Assembly: GCF_900105655.1 (NCBI RefSeq)
Contig: NZ_LT629787.1
Span: forward strand, 2,604,001-2,668,000
Reading direction: 5' to 3'
Source of the DNA: Halopseudomonas salegens
GTDB lineage: Bacteria; Pseudomonadota; Gammaproteobacteria; Pseudomonadales; Pseudomonadaceae
DNA length: 64,000 nt
The translations under genes were made by a program, and so were the position numbers. The notes below the pieces were generated by a model. The model was not told the origin of the DNA. It was given only the letters and a program-made list of their open reading frames with translations, and did no database searches. Numbering within the stretch: position 1 is the first letter of the stretch; each line of letters starts with the position of its first letter. Below, in pieces: positions 56,101 to 64,000 of this stretch.

Positions 56101-57062
56101 CCGGTAGCGCCTTCGTCACGGATCTCACCGCCGGAGCCGGTCGCAGCGCCGGGGAAAGGGGCAATCGCGGTCGGATGGTTGTGAGTTTCCACCTTCATCA
56201 GGATATGCACGGACTCTTCCTGTGCGCGGTATTCACCGCTACCCGGCTGCGGGAAGAAACGCCCGGCGGTAAAGCCTTCGATCACGGCGGCGTTATCCTT
56301 GTACGCCGAGAGCACCCCTTCGCCATGCATCTCGTAGGTGTTCTTGATCATGCCGAACAGGCTCTTGTCCTGCGCTTCACCGTCGATATCCCAACTGGCG
56401 TTGAAAATCTTGTGTCGGCAGTGCTCGGAGTTGGCCTGGGCAAACATCATCAGCTCGACATCACTGGGGTTGCGCCCCAGATCAGTGAAGCTGGTCAACA
56501 GATAATCAATTTCATCATCCGCCAGCGCCAGGCCCAGCTCGGTGTTGGCCTGTTCCAGTGCGGCACGGCCATTGGCCAGAATATCGATGCGCTGGAAGGG
56601 TTTCGGCTGGGTATGGGCAAACAGGCCGCTGGCCGCTTCCAGTTCATCCAGCGCCACTTCGGTCATGCGGTCGTGCAGCAGTTGCTTGACCTGCGCCAGC
56701 TCCTGGCTACTCATGTCCCCGGTGACGTGCCAGGCAATCCCGCGCTCGAGCCGCAGTACATTGCTCAGCCCGCAGTTGTGGGCGATATCGGTGGCCTTGC
56801 TCGACCAGGGAGAGATGGTGCCGAAACGCGGCAACACCAGCACCAAAGTGCCTTCCGGCTCTTCCACATCCACCGAGGGACCGTAGGTCAGCAACCGGCT
56901 GAGCACCAGGGCCTGTTCGTCATCCAGCGGCGCATCCAGCTCGGCAAAATGCACGAATTCGGCATACACATGACTGACGCCCGGCGCTTTGGCCTGCAAG
57001 CGGGTCAGTTGCTTGAGACGGCGAAAATCGGAAAGGGCTGGGGCTCCACGCAGAATTTGCAT
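53169..57062 (-). CDS. purL: Phosphoribosylformylglycinamidine synthase
   Basis: A 1297-residue large-type PurL (FGAM synthetase) of purine synthesis. It contains the synthetase domains with [16 protein letters not shown] and GGAASS, and a C-terminal glutamine amidotransferase domain with nucleophile Cys in [12 protein letters not shown] and the catalytic HGEGH. Start [13 protein letters not shown] at 57062 matches E. coli length (1295); an in-frame upstream Met is not used. Single gene between the integron and mltF. Confidence 0.97.
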   Translation of the reverse strand: MQILRGAPALSDFRRLKQLTRLQAKAPGVSHVYAEFVHFAELDAPLDDEQALVLSRLLTYGPSVDVEEPEGTLVLVLPRFGTISPWSSKATDIAHNCGLSNVLRLERGIAWHVTGDMSSQELAQVKQLLHDRMTEVALDELEAASGLFAHTQPKPFQRIDILANGRAALEQANTELGLALADDEIDYLLTSFTDLGRNPSDVELMMFAQANSEHCRHKIFNASWDIDGEAQDKSLFGMIKNTYEMHGEGVLSAYKDNAAVIEGFTAGRFFPQPGSGEYRAQEESVHILMKVETHNHPTAIAPFPGAATGSGGEIRDEGATGRGGKPKAGLAGFTVSNLRIPGFLQPWEEDNGKPGRIVSPLQIMIEGPLGGAAFNNEFGRPNLTGYFRTFEHTVQSPRGPEIRGYHKPIMIAGGLGNIRANHVEKAEITVGAKLIVLGGPAMLIGLGGGAASSMATGASAEDLDFASVQRENPEMERRCQEVIDRCWQLGDKNPIAFIHDVGAGGLSNAFPELVNDGGRGGRFELRKVPNDEPGMSPAEIWSNESQERYVMAVDNADYERFQAICERERCPHAVVGEATEEQLLLLNDEHFENQPVDMPLSVLLGKPPRMHRDVTREASPQDDFSADMPLEEAALRVLRLPAVASKNFLITIGDRSITGMVARDQMVGPWQVPVADCAVTTSSFDVLTGEAMAMGERTPLALLDAPASGRMAVAETVTNLAAARIEKLSDIKLSANWMAAAGHPGEDARLFDTVKAVGMELCPELGITIPVGKDSMSMKTRWNDGGDDKSVTSPLSLIVTGFAPVQNARQTLTPQLRMDQGDTDLILIDLGRGQNRLGGSALAQVYNKLGQQGPDLDDAEDLKAFFAVIQGLNNDGQLIAYHDRSDGGLLATVAEMAFAGHCGLTINLDVLADNASALAAVLFNEELGAVIQVRQSDTESVLAQLSGAGLGDCSAVIGQPQSAQVLNFSFNDEVLLSGTRAAWQQAWSETSWQIQRLRDNADCADQEFEGLADDGNPGLQVLLSYDVDEDVAAPYINSGMRPQVAILREQGVNGQIEMAAAFTRAGFNAIDVHMSDILAGRVDLADFRGLVACGGFSYGDVLGAGEGWAKSILFNADAREAFSEFFQRTDTFALGVCNGCQMLSNLRELIPGSEHWPHFVRNRSEQFEARVALVEVQASPSIFLNGMVGTRLPIAIAHGEGHAEFSSSTAVDACEASNSVTLRYIDNRGRMTERYPANPNGSPRGITGLTTRDGRVTIMMPHPERVFRAVQNSWHPDDWNEDGGWMRMFRNARAWVG

Positions 57063-57204
57063 GCTGTAACGGCCTCGAGGAAATAATTGGAAAAAAGAAG
57101 GCACACAGGATACCTCAACCGCTGCCCTGGGGCCATGCTGACGGGTTATTCGTTATGACGTTTTGGGGATATGGTCAGTGACGGATTTTGCCTATACTGC
57201 TGAC

Positions 57205-58665
57205 ATGAGACTGACGCCGCACTGCCGACTCCTGACGTTTTTCCTTGCCTGGGCCCTTGCGGCGCTCATGCTGACCGGCTGTAGCCAGGAACCGGAAGAC
57301 CGCCTGGAGCTGATTCGGGAGCGCGGCAGCCTGATTGCAGTGACCCGCAACACACCGACCACTTTCTATCAGGATCGCCACGGCGATACCGGTCTGGAAT
57401 TCGAGTTGGCCCAACGCTTTGCCGAGCATCTCGGCGTTGATCTGGATATGCGCATCAACAGTACGCTGGATGAGCTCTACGCCAGCATTGCCGAGCCTGC
57501 CGATCAGCTGGACAGCGCCGATCTGGCGGCTGCCGGCCTGGCCCGCAACAGCGCACGCATTGACCAGGTCCGTTACGCGCAACCCTACCTGCATGCCACG
57601 CCACAGGTTATCTACCGTCGCGGCAACCGTCAGCCAAGCAGCCTGGAAGATCTGTACGACAAGCGCATCATGGTACTGGCCGGCAGCAGTCTGGTTACCC
57701 TGCTGCGTGAACTGCAGGAAAGCCATCCGGAGTTGGTGTTCGAAGAATCCGAGCAGGTCGAAGTGGTCGATCTGTTGCGCCTGGTGAATGACAACGAAAT
57801 CGACCATGCCGTGGTCTATTCCAATGAACTGGTAGTCAATCAGGCGTTTTATCCGGCCATTCACGTTGGCTTTGATCTGGGCGATGCACGCCCCATCGCC
57901 TGGGCGCTACCACGTGGCACAGAGAATGACACGCTGGCCGCGGCGGTTGACGAGTTTTTCCAGGACATTCAGGCCAACGGCACTCTGGATCAACTGATCG
58001 AGCGCTTCTATGGCCATGCCGACGTACTGGATTATGTCGGGGCGCGAGCCTTTGCCCGGCACATGCAGCAGCGCCTGCCGCGTTTCGAGTCACTGTTTCG
58101 TGAGGCGGGTGACCAGTACGGCCTGGACTGGCGACTGCTGGCGGCCATGGGCTACCAGGAATCGCTCTGGGATCCCGATGCGCGCTCCTTCACCGGCGTC
58201 CGCGGGCTGATGATGCTGACCTTGCCGACGGCCCAGTTTGTCGGTGTTACCAACCGGATTGATTCCCGGCAGAGTATTTTTGGCGGTGCCCGTTACCTGA
58301 TCTGGGTCCGCGACCAGATTTCTGCCGACATTCCCGAACCGGACCGCACCTGGTTTGCCATGGCCGCCTACAATGTCGGCCTCGGCCACCTGAATGATGC
58401 CCGCATCCTCACCCGCAACAATGGCCGCGACCCGGACCGCTGGATCGACGTCAAGGATCACCTGCCGTTGCTGGCAAAAAAGGAATGGTACAGCCAGACC
58501 CGCCATGGCTATGCCCGTGGCTCGGAGCCGGTGCATTACGTGCAGAACATCCGCCGCTATTACGACATCCTGCAATGGGTGACCCAACCGCCCAGTGAAT
58601 CGACCCAGCTGCCGTCCGGTGAATATCACTCACCCGGCATTCTCGAACAGCTGCCGCAAATCTGA
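57205..58665 (+). CDS. mltF: Membrane-bound lytic murein transglycosylase F
   Basis: A 486-residue outer-membrane lipoprotein (lipobox LTG-C, about C25). An N-terminal periplasmic substrate-binding-like domain (about 40-270) is followed by an SLT transglycosylase domain with the catalytic E319 in MGYQESLWDP and AAYNVGLGH. It cleaves peptidoglycan into anhydromuropeptides. The ATG at 57205 gives a proper signal peptide; the longer frame adds an improbable extension. purL and mltF are divergent across about 140 nt. Confidence 0.93.
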   Translation: MRLTPHCRLLTFFLAWALAALMLTGCSQEPEDRLELIRERGSLIAVTRNTPTTFYQDRHGDTGLEFELAQRFAEHLGVDLDMRINSTLDELYASIAEPADQLDSADLAAAGLARNSARIDQVRYAQPYLHATPQVIYRRGNRQPSSLEDLYDKRIMVLAGSSLVTLLRELQESHPELVFEESEQVEVVDLLRLVNDNEIDHAVVYSNELVVNQAFYPAIHVGFDLGDARPIAWALPRGTENDTLAAAVDEFFQDIQANGTLDQLIERFYGHADVLDYVGARAFARHMQQRLPRFESLFREAGDQYGLDWRLLAAMGYQESLWDPDARSFTGVRGLMMLTLPTAQFVGVTNRIDSRQSIFGGARYLIWVRDQISADIPEPDRTWFAMAAYNVGLGHLNDARILTRNNGRDPDRWIDVKDHLPLLAKKEWYSQTRHGYARGSEPVHYVQNIRRYYDILQWVTQPPSESTQLPSGEYHSPGILEQLPQI

Positions 58666-58690
58666 ACAACAATAAAGGCGAGCCCCGACC

Positions 58691-60196
58691 ATGCCCCTGA
58701 CGCAAAGCGAATACCCGCAACATGACGCCACCGGCCTGGCCGAACGGGTCGCCGCGGGTGACACCAGCGCGAGCGAGCTACTGGAACTGGCCATTGCCCG
58801 CTACCACGCTTTGAACCCGGCGCTGAATGCCGTGTGCCAACCCATGTTCGATATTGCCGCCGAGCGGGTAAATCAACCGCTACAAGGCCCACTGGCCGGG
58901 GTACCGATACTGATCAAGGACGTGATTCAGGATTACGCCGGACTGGCCTCCAGTCGCGGCAACAAGGTGTACAGCCAGATCAAGGCGAAGCAGCATGCCC
59001 ACCTGGTTCAGCGCCTGCTGGATGCCGGCGCCGTTATCATGGGCAAGACCAATACCCCGGAACTGGCCCTCAAGGGCGTGACCGATCCTGCCCTGTTTGG
59101 CCGCAGCAACAACCCCTGGAATCTGGCGCATACCACCGGTGGCTCCAGTGGTGGTTCGGCTGCGGCGGTAGCAGCCGGCATAGTCCCCATGGCCGGAGCC
59201 AACGATGGCGGCGGCTCGATCCGCATTCCCGCTGCCTGCTGCGGACTGTTCGGCTTGCGTCCGAGTCGCGGCCGGGTTTCAGTCGGACCGGCCATCGGAG
59301 AAGTCTGGGAAGGCGCCAACAGCGACCTGGTAGTCAGCCGCAGCGTGCGTGACAGCGCTCTGGCGCTGGACATAATGAGCGGCAGCAACCCGGGCGACCC
59401 CTTTGTCATCCAGCCTCCCAATGGTAGTTACCGTGAACTGGCGCAACGTGAGCCGGGCAGACTGCGCATCGGTTACAGCACCCGCTCACCGGTGGATACC
59501 CCGGTACACCCGGAAGCCGTCACAGCCGTTGAACGCAGTGTGGAACTGCTCCGTAGCCTTGGCCACGAGGTAGAAGAAGCCGCACCGGATTACGACGGCC
59601 AGCAACTGGCGCGCTGTTTTCTCGATATGTATTTCGGCCAGACCGCTGCCACCGTCGACGAAGCCCATGCGCTGGGCGCCAAAGACAAGGATTTTGAACT
59701 GCTGACACGCACCCTCGCCGCCTTTGGCCGCGCCATGAGCAGCAGCCAGTACATTCGCAGTCATCGACAGTGGAATGATTTCAGCCAGTCGCTGGGGCGC
59801 TATTACCAGCAGTATGACCTGTTCATGACCCCCACCATCGCCCACCCACCGATGCGCCACGAGCGCGGCGATATTCCGCGCAAACAGGCGCAGGTACTGG
59901 AGTTATTGCTGGCTACCGGGCTACTGCCTTTGATGGCACGCTGGGGCCTGCTGGAAAACATGGTCAATGACATGGCCCGACGCAACCTGACCTACGTGCC
60001 CTTCACCCAGCTGGCCAACCTGACCGGCACCCCGGCGATGACCGTGCCCCTGCACTGGACCGAACAGGATTTGCCACTCGGGGTGCAATTCAATGGGCCG
60101 TTCGGCAGTGAGGCATTACTGCTGCAACTGGCCAGCCAGCTGGAACAGGCGCAGCCCTGGGCTGGGCGCTGGCCGGCCATGGCGTTATCAGGCTGA
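58691..60196 (+). CDS. Amidase, amidase-signature family
   Basis: A 501-residue serine amidase. The Ser-cisSer-Lys triad is visible: Lys in PILIKDVIQDYAG (about residue 76), and the Gly/Ser-rich GGSSGGSAAAVAAG with the cis-Ser and nucleophile in DGGGSIRIPAACCGLFG. The substrate is unknown; relatives include GatA-like and fatty-acid or aryl-acylamidases. It starts 25 nt after mltF and probably shares its transcript. Confidence 0.9.
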   Translation: MPLTQSEYPQHDATGLAERVAAGDTSASELLELAIARYHALNPALNAVCQPMFDIAAERVNQPLQGPLAGVPILIKDVIQDYAGLASSRGNKVYSQIKAKQHAHLVQRLLDAGAVIMGKTNTPELALKGVTDPALFGRSNNPWNLAHTTGGSSGGSAAAVAAGIVPMAGANDGGGSIRIPAACCGLFGLRPSRGRVSVGPAIGEVWEGANSDLVVSRSVRDSALALDIMSGSNPGDPFVIQPPNGSYRELAQREPGRLRIGYSTRSPVDTPVHPEAVTAVERSVELLRSLGHEVEEAAPDYDGQQLARCFLDMYFGQTAATVDEAHALGAKDKDFELLTRTLAAFGRAMSSSQYIRSHRQWNDFSQSLGRYYQQYDLFMTPTIAHPPMRHERGDIPRKQAQVLELLLATGLLPLMARWGLLENMVNDMARRNLTYVPFTQLANLTGTPAMTVPLHWTEQDLPLGVQFNGPFGSEALLLQLASQLEQAQPWAGRWPAMALSG

Positions 60197-60285
60197 GTCA
60201 GACACTGCAAACAAGGTCGGCATCCGCTATCCGGTCAATGGCATGAAAGTGCCCGGCCGGCTAGATGATGTTGGCATGCCGCGGT

Positions 60286-60756
60286 TCAGGATGGATCGGT
60301 TTTCGCGCGTCGCGCACGGAAGAACTCGGTCAGCACCGCGCCACATTCGTCGGCCAACACCCCGCCTTCGACCTCAATGCGATGGTTCAGCCAGGGTTGC
60401 TGCAGGATCTGGCTGCGGCTGACCACGGCGCCCGAGCGCGGTTCACTGGCGCCGAACACCAGGCGCTGGATACGGCTATGCACCAGCAAGCCGGTACACA
60501 TGGTGCAGGGTTCGAGGGTTACGTAGAGGGTAGTGCCGGGCAGACGGTAATTGGCCTCTGCCGCTGCGGCCTGGCGCAGGGCAACCATTTCCGCGTGGGC
60601 ACTGGGGTCGTGGGAACTGATGGGCTGGTTGAAACCACGGCCGATAATCTGGCCAGCACGCACCAGGATCGCACCTACCGGCACTTCACCAGCCGCAGCG
60701 CCTTTGCGCGCCTCATCCAGCGCCAGGCGCATAAAGTCGATATCTGCCGGTTTCAT
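60286..60756 (-). CDS. tadA: tRNA-specific adenosine deaminase
   Basis: A 156-residue enzyme making inosine at the wobble position of tRNA-Arg. Zinc motifs H54-A-E56 and P-C84-TM-C87 are present. The start MKPADIDFM at 60756 is preferred; upstream in-frame residues lack a ribosome site. Convergent with the amidase gene. Confidence 0.94.
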   Translation of the reverse strand: MKPADIDFMRLALDEARKGAAAGEVPVGAILVRAGQIIGRGFNQPISSHDPSAHAEMVALRQAAAAEANYRLPGTTLYVTLEPCTMCTGLLVHSRIQRLVFGASEPRSGAVVSRSQILQQPWLNHRIEVEGGVLADECGAVLTEFFRARRAKTDPS

Positions 60757-60811
60757 AACGTCATCCTCTGCCAGTAGCGGCAGAGGATAAACCATTCACC
60801 GGCAATCGGCA

Positions 60812-62719
60812 TCAGACCAGCTTGCGCTCACGCAGCAGGCCAATCACCTTGTCGACACAGGACTCAAGATCGAGGTTGGCAGTATCCAACACCAGATCGG
60901 CGTCTGTCGGTGCCTCGTAGGGGTAGGACACCCCCGGAACAGTGCCCGGCACGTTGGCAGCGTAAAGCCCGGACGGATCACGTGACTGACACACATCCAG
61001 CGGTGTATCCAGATGCACCATCAGGCAACGATCACCCAGAATATAGCGGGCCGTAGCGCGGCTTTCCTCGGTTGGCGCCACAAAGGCACCCAGCGCAATC
61101 AGACCAGCTTCATTCATCTGTCGGGCAATGCGGGCACCCTTGTGCAGGTTTTCGGCGCGACCAGCTGCGTCCTGGGTCAGACCTTTGCTCAGATCCTGAC
61201 GCAACACCTTGCCATCCAGCACATAGCAGGCACGGCCAGCGTCGAACAGCTTGCGCTCAAGCGCATAAGCCAGGCTGCTCTTGCCCGAGCCGGACAGACC
61301 GGTAAACAGAATGGTCACCGGCTCCTGGCCAAAGCGCTCGGCGCGCTCACGCGCACTGACGTGAGCAAAGCGGCCATGCTGACTGCCACTGGTGTTCTGC
61401 CCCATCAAGGGTTTGGCGACAATCATGCCGGCAGCGACAGTTGCGTTGGTCATGCGGTCAATAACGATAAAGGAACCCGACGTCGGGTTGCTCAGGTAGG
61501 CATCATAAGCAATCGGGCGTTCCAGGCTCAGTTCGACCACACCGATCTCATTGAGCCCCAGCTCGGCGGCGCTTTGCGCCTCCAGCGTATTGACATCAAT
61601 ACGTTGCTGAATACGGGTAAAGGAACCCGGGCTGTAACTGGTTGCACGTTTGATATCGTATTTGCGCCCTGGCTGCATTGGCTGTTCGGCCATCCACACC
61701 AGGTTGGCGACAAACTGGTCGCCGACCAGCGGGCGGTTATCCACGTGGGCCAGCATATCGCCACGGGAACAATCGATTTCGTCTTCCAGCGTCAGGGTAA
61801 CCGCCTGGCCGGGGCCGGCTGCTTCAAGCTCGCCATCAAAGGTAACGATGGATTTGACCCGGCTGCTCTTGCCCGAGGGCAATACCACCAGCTCATCGCC
61901 CTTGTGCACGATGCCGGAGGCAATGGTGCCGGCAAAGCCGCGGAAGTTGAGGTTCGGGCGGGTCACCAGCTGCACCGGGAAACGCAGATCCTTGAGATTG
62001 CGATCAGCGGCGATTTCCACTGTCTCGAGGATTTCCATCAGTGTCTGGCCTTCATACCACGGGCTCTGTTCGCTGCGGTTGACCACGTTGTCGCCTTTGA
62101 GCGCCGACATGGGCACAAAGTGCACACTGTTGCCATCAAGGGTATCCAGCCCGGCAGCGAACTGGCGATAGTCATCGCAGATACGCTCGAACACGGCCTG
62201 ATCAAAGCCCATCAGATCCATCTTGTTTACCGCGACAACAATGTGTTTGATGCCCAGCAAGGAGGCGATAAAACTGTGCCGCTTGGTTTGCGTCTGCACG
62301 CCGTGTCGGGCATCAATCAGGATGATCGCCAGATCACAGGTCGACGCACCGGTTGCCATATTCCGCGTGTACTGCTCATGGCCGGGGGTATCGGCGATGA
62401 TGAACTTGCGCTTGGCCGTAGAGAAATAGCGGTAAGCCACATCAATGGTGATGCCCTGCTCGCGCTCAGCCTGCAAACCATCCACCAACAAGGCCAGATC
62501 AACTTCTTCACCGGTAGTACCGGATTTTTTCGAATCCTTGGTAATGGCTTCCAGATGATCTTCATAAATCATCTTGGAATCGTGCAACAAACGCCCGATC
62601 AGCGTGCTCTTGCCGTCATCCACATTGCCACAGGTCAGAAACCGCAACAGTTCCTTGCGCTCGTGCTGGGCGAGGTAGGCCAGGATATCCTGGCCGATCA
62701 AATCGGATTGGTGACTCAT
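60812..62719 (-). CDS. cysNC: Bifunctional sulfate adenylyltransferase subunit 1 / APS kinase
   Basis: A 635-residue fusion for sulfate activation. The N-terminal GTPase (CysN) has GNVDDGKST (31-39), [12 protein letters not shown] and NKMD; the C-terminal APS kinase (CysC) has the P-loop GLSGSGKSS near 475. It produces APS and then PAPS for cysteine synthesis. It lies 27 nt downstream of cysD, its partner subunit gene. Fused CysNC is typical of pseudomonads. Confidence 0.96.
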   Translation of the reverse strand: MSHQSDLIGQDILAYLAQHERKELLRFLTCGNVDDGKSTLIGRLLHDSKMIYEDHLEAITKDSKKSGTTGEEVDLALLVDGLQAEREQGITIDVAYRYFSTAKRKFIIADTPGHEQYTRNMATGASTCDLAIILIDARHGVQTQTKRHSFIASLLGIKHIVVAVNKMDLMGFDQAVFERICDDYRQFAAGLDTLDGNSVHFVPMSALKGDNVVNRSEQSPWYEGQTLMEILETVEIAADRNLKDLRFPVQLVTRPNLNFRGFAGTIASGIVHKGDELVVLPSGKSSRVKSIVTFDGELEAAGPGQAVTLTLEDEIDCSRGDMLAHVDNRPLVGDQFVANLVWMAEQPMQPGRKYDIKRATSYSPGSFTRIQQRIDVNTLEAQSAAELGLNEIGVVELSLERPIAYDAYLSNPTSGSFIVIDRMTNATVAAGMIVAKPLMGQNTSGSQHGRFAHVSARERAERFGQEPVTILFTGLSGSGKSSLAYALERKLFDAGRACYVLDGKVLRQDLSKGLTQDAAGRAENLHKGARIARQMNEAGLIALGAFVAPTEESRATARYILGDRCLMVHLDTPLDVCQSRDPSGLYAANVPGTVPGVSYPYEAPTDADLVLDTANLDLESCVDKVIGLLRERKLV

Positions 62720-62746
62720 GTAATTCTCTCCGGCCGCATGCTGCGC

Positions 62747-63664
62747 TTAGAAGTAGCCTTGACGTTTCTTTTCTTCCATCGAACCCGCCGAGTCATGGTC
62801 AATGACACGACCCTGGCGCTCGGAGGTTTTGGCCAGCAGCATTTCCTGAATGATGTCAGGCAGGGTGCTGGCGGTTGATTCGACGGCGCCGGTCAAGGGG
62901 TAGCAACCCAGAGTGCGGAAGCGCACCATCTTTTTCTGGATACTGGCCTTCTGTTCCGGGGTCAGGTGCTCGAGGATGCGATCATCATCGATCATCACCT
63001 GGGCTCCATTGAGTTCGACGACTTCGCGCTCGGCCGCATAATACAGCGGCACAATCGGGATACTTTCCATGTAGATGTACTGCCAGATATCCAGCTCGGT
63101 CCAGTTCGACAGCGGGAAAACACGGATGCTTTCGCCCTTGTGCACCTTGCCGTTATAGATATTCCACAGTTCCGGACGCTGATTCTTCGGGTCCCAGCGG
63201 TGATGCTTGTCACGGAAGGAATACACCCGTTCCTTGGCGCGGGATTTTTCCTCATCACGCCGGGCACCACCGAAGGCGGCATCAAAGCCATACTTGTCGA
63301 GTGCCTGTTTGAGGCCCTGGGTTTTCATTACATCGGTATGCACCGCGCTGCCATGGGTGAACGGGCCAATGCCCTGGTCCACACCCTCCTGGTTCTTGTG
63401 CACCAGCAGATCGAGATCCATTTCCTCGACCATTTTCTCGCGGAAGGCGTACATTTCACGGAATTTCCAGCCGGTGTCCACATGCAACACCGGGAAGGGC
63501 AAACGCCCCGGATAAAAAGCCTTGCGGGCCAGGTGCAGCATTACAGCCGAATCCTTGCCGATCGAATACAGCATCACAGGATTCTGAAATTCGGCTGCCA
63601 CTTCACGAATGATGTGGATGCTTTCAGCTTCCAGCTGCTTGAGATGAGTCAATTTTTCCAGCAT
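62747..63664 (-). CDS. cysD: Sulfate adenylyltransferase subunit 2
   Basis: A 305-residue PP-loop ATP sulfurylase subunit: [13 protein letters not shown] binds [15 protein letters not shown] and the C-terminal [21 protein letters not shown] are canonical. The ATG at 63664 gives the family start [15 protein letters not shown]; the open frame upstream lies in the promoter region. It forms an operon with cysNC. Confidence 0.96.
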   Translation of the reverse strand: MLEKLTHLKQLEAESIHIIREVAAEFQNPVMLYSIGKDSAVMLHLARKAFYPGRLPFPVLHVDTGWKFREMYAFREKMVEEMDLDLLVHKNQEGVDQGIGPFTHGSAVHTDVMKTQGLKQALDKYGFDAAFGGARRDEEKSRAKERVYSFRDKHHRWDPKNQRPELWNIYNGKVHKGESIRVFPLSNWTELDIWQYIYMESIPIVPLYYAAEREVVELNGAQVMIDDDRILEHLTPEQKASIQKKMVRFRTLGCYPLTGAVESTASTLPDIIQEMLLAKTSERQGRVIDHDSAGSMEEKKRQGYF

Positions 63665-63824
63665 GGCACACTCGCGGATTCTAAAAGGGGTGTCCAGCAC
63701 CCCGAAAACAGGATGCGGGGATTGTAGCAAAGGGTAAAGCTTATAATAAGCGCTCAATCTAGACTCTTGAGGCATAAGCATATTCGGAAGTGATTGGCAG
63801 TTCTCGCCGATCAGGCCCTGCCGT

Positions 63825-64000
63825 TCATCGATTCAACTCATACACCGCCATATTCACGGCGGAAGCCAGATTCAACGACTCCACTGCGGCAGCACCAGGG
63901 ATAGTGAACCGCCGGGCGTCAAGCCGGGCCAGTGCCTGGTCCGGCACACCGCGAGCCTCGTTGCCAAACAGGTAGCAATCATGCTGCTGAAAGTCTGCAC
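63825..64000 (-). CDS. SpoU/TrmH-family RNA 2'-O-methyltransferase, C-terminal part
   Basis: Cut by the right window edge. The last 58 or so residues carry the SPOUT knot motifs [10 protein letters not shown] (motif 2) and [21 protein letters not shown] (motif 3), diagnostic for TrmH/SpoU methyltransferases that modify rRNA or tRNA riboses. The stop TGA is at 63825-63827. The N-terminus and therefore the exact enzyme are outside the window. Confidence 0.85.
   Translation of the reverse strand, partial: ADFQQHDCYLFGNEARGVPDQALARLDARRFTIPGAAAVESLNLASAVNMAVYELNR

Overview
The window is GC-rich proteobacterial DNA, most likely from the Pseudomonadaceae. The runs pagL-murI-moeB-prmC-prfA-hemA, tetratricopeptide lipoprotein-lolB-ispE-tRNA(Gln)-prs-rplY-pth-ychF, and can-rimI-holD-like follow the order I know from Pseudomonas aeruginosa (around PA4661-PA4679). 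The genus cannot be fixed from sequence alone.

Layout. 1-4046: a lipid-modification cluster (flavin oxidoreductase, DUF1365, cyclopropane-fatty-acid-synthase-like methyltransferase, DUF2878 membrane protein) behind the end of a probable short-chain dehydrogenase. 4036-9311 (minus): a lipid A deacylase and a tightly overlapping housekeeping run from murI to hemA. 9463-16325 (plus): outer-membrane lipoprotein biogenesis, isoprenoid, PRPP and translation genes, with tRNA-Gln and tRNA-Met. 16543-18289 (minus): a fluoride-type CLC antiporter preceded by a fluoride riboswitch, then a yebG gene with a perfect LexA box. 18352-23998 (minus): cation efflux, then leuA / holD-like / rimI, carbonic anhydrase and a decarboxylating dehydrogenase. 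24205-25857: a fatty-acyl-CoA-ligase-like enzyme.

The accessory heart of the window is a chromosomal (sedentary) integron. A tyrosine recombinase of the IntI type (51849-52814, plus) sits at the right end with its own LexA-box promoter. From it a leftward array of about 20 gene cassettes runs to about 31.3 kb, with a decayed tail perhaps reaching 30.3 kb. I place about 19 attC-type sites, most with recognisable core sites. Nearly all cassette genes are on the minus strand, as expected for an array growing from an attI site at about 51.65 kb. Contents include four consecutive toxin-antitoxin modules (vapBC, higBA, parDE, YefM/YoeB-like), a Shedu/DUF4263-like nuclease, an HNH plus nucleotidyltransferase fusion, an Imm32-like immunity protein, DUF2971, an acyl-carrier-like DUF1493 protein, a complete COQ7 di-iron hydroxylase, a glyoxalase-fold protein and many unknown or membrane proteins. 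Three insertion sequences have hit the array: two different IS21-family elements and one IS1182-type element whose transposase is frameshifted. A flotillin / YqiJ / PspA membrane-stress operon (27059-30125) and two unknown genes lie at the distal, left edge.

Right of the integron the housekeeping chromosome resumes: purL, mltF, an amidase, tadA, the sulfate-activation genes cysNC and cysD, and the end of a SpoU-type RNA methyltransferase gene cut by the window edge.

The strongest leads for new biology are the HNH-nucleotidyltransferase cassette, the Shedu-like cassette with an altered catalytic motif, the COQ7 cassette, and the way insertion sequences interrupt attC cores and cassette starts.
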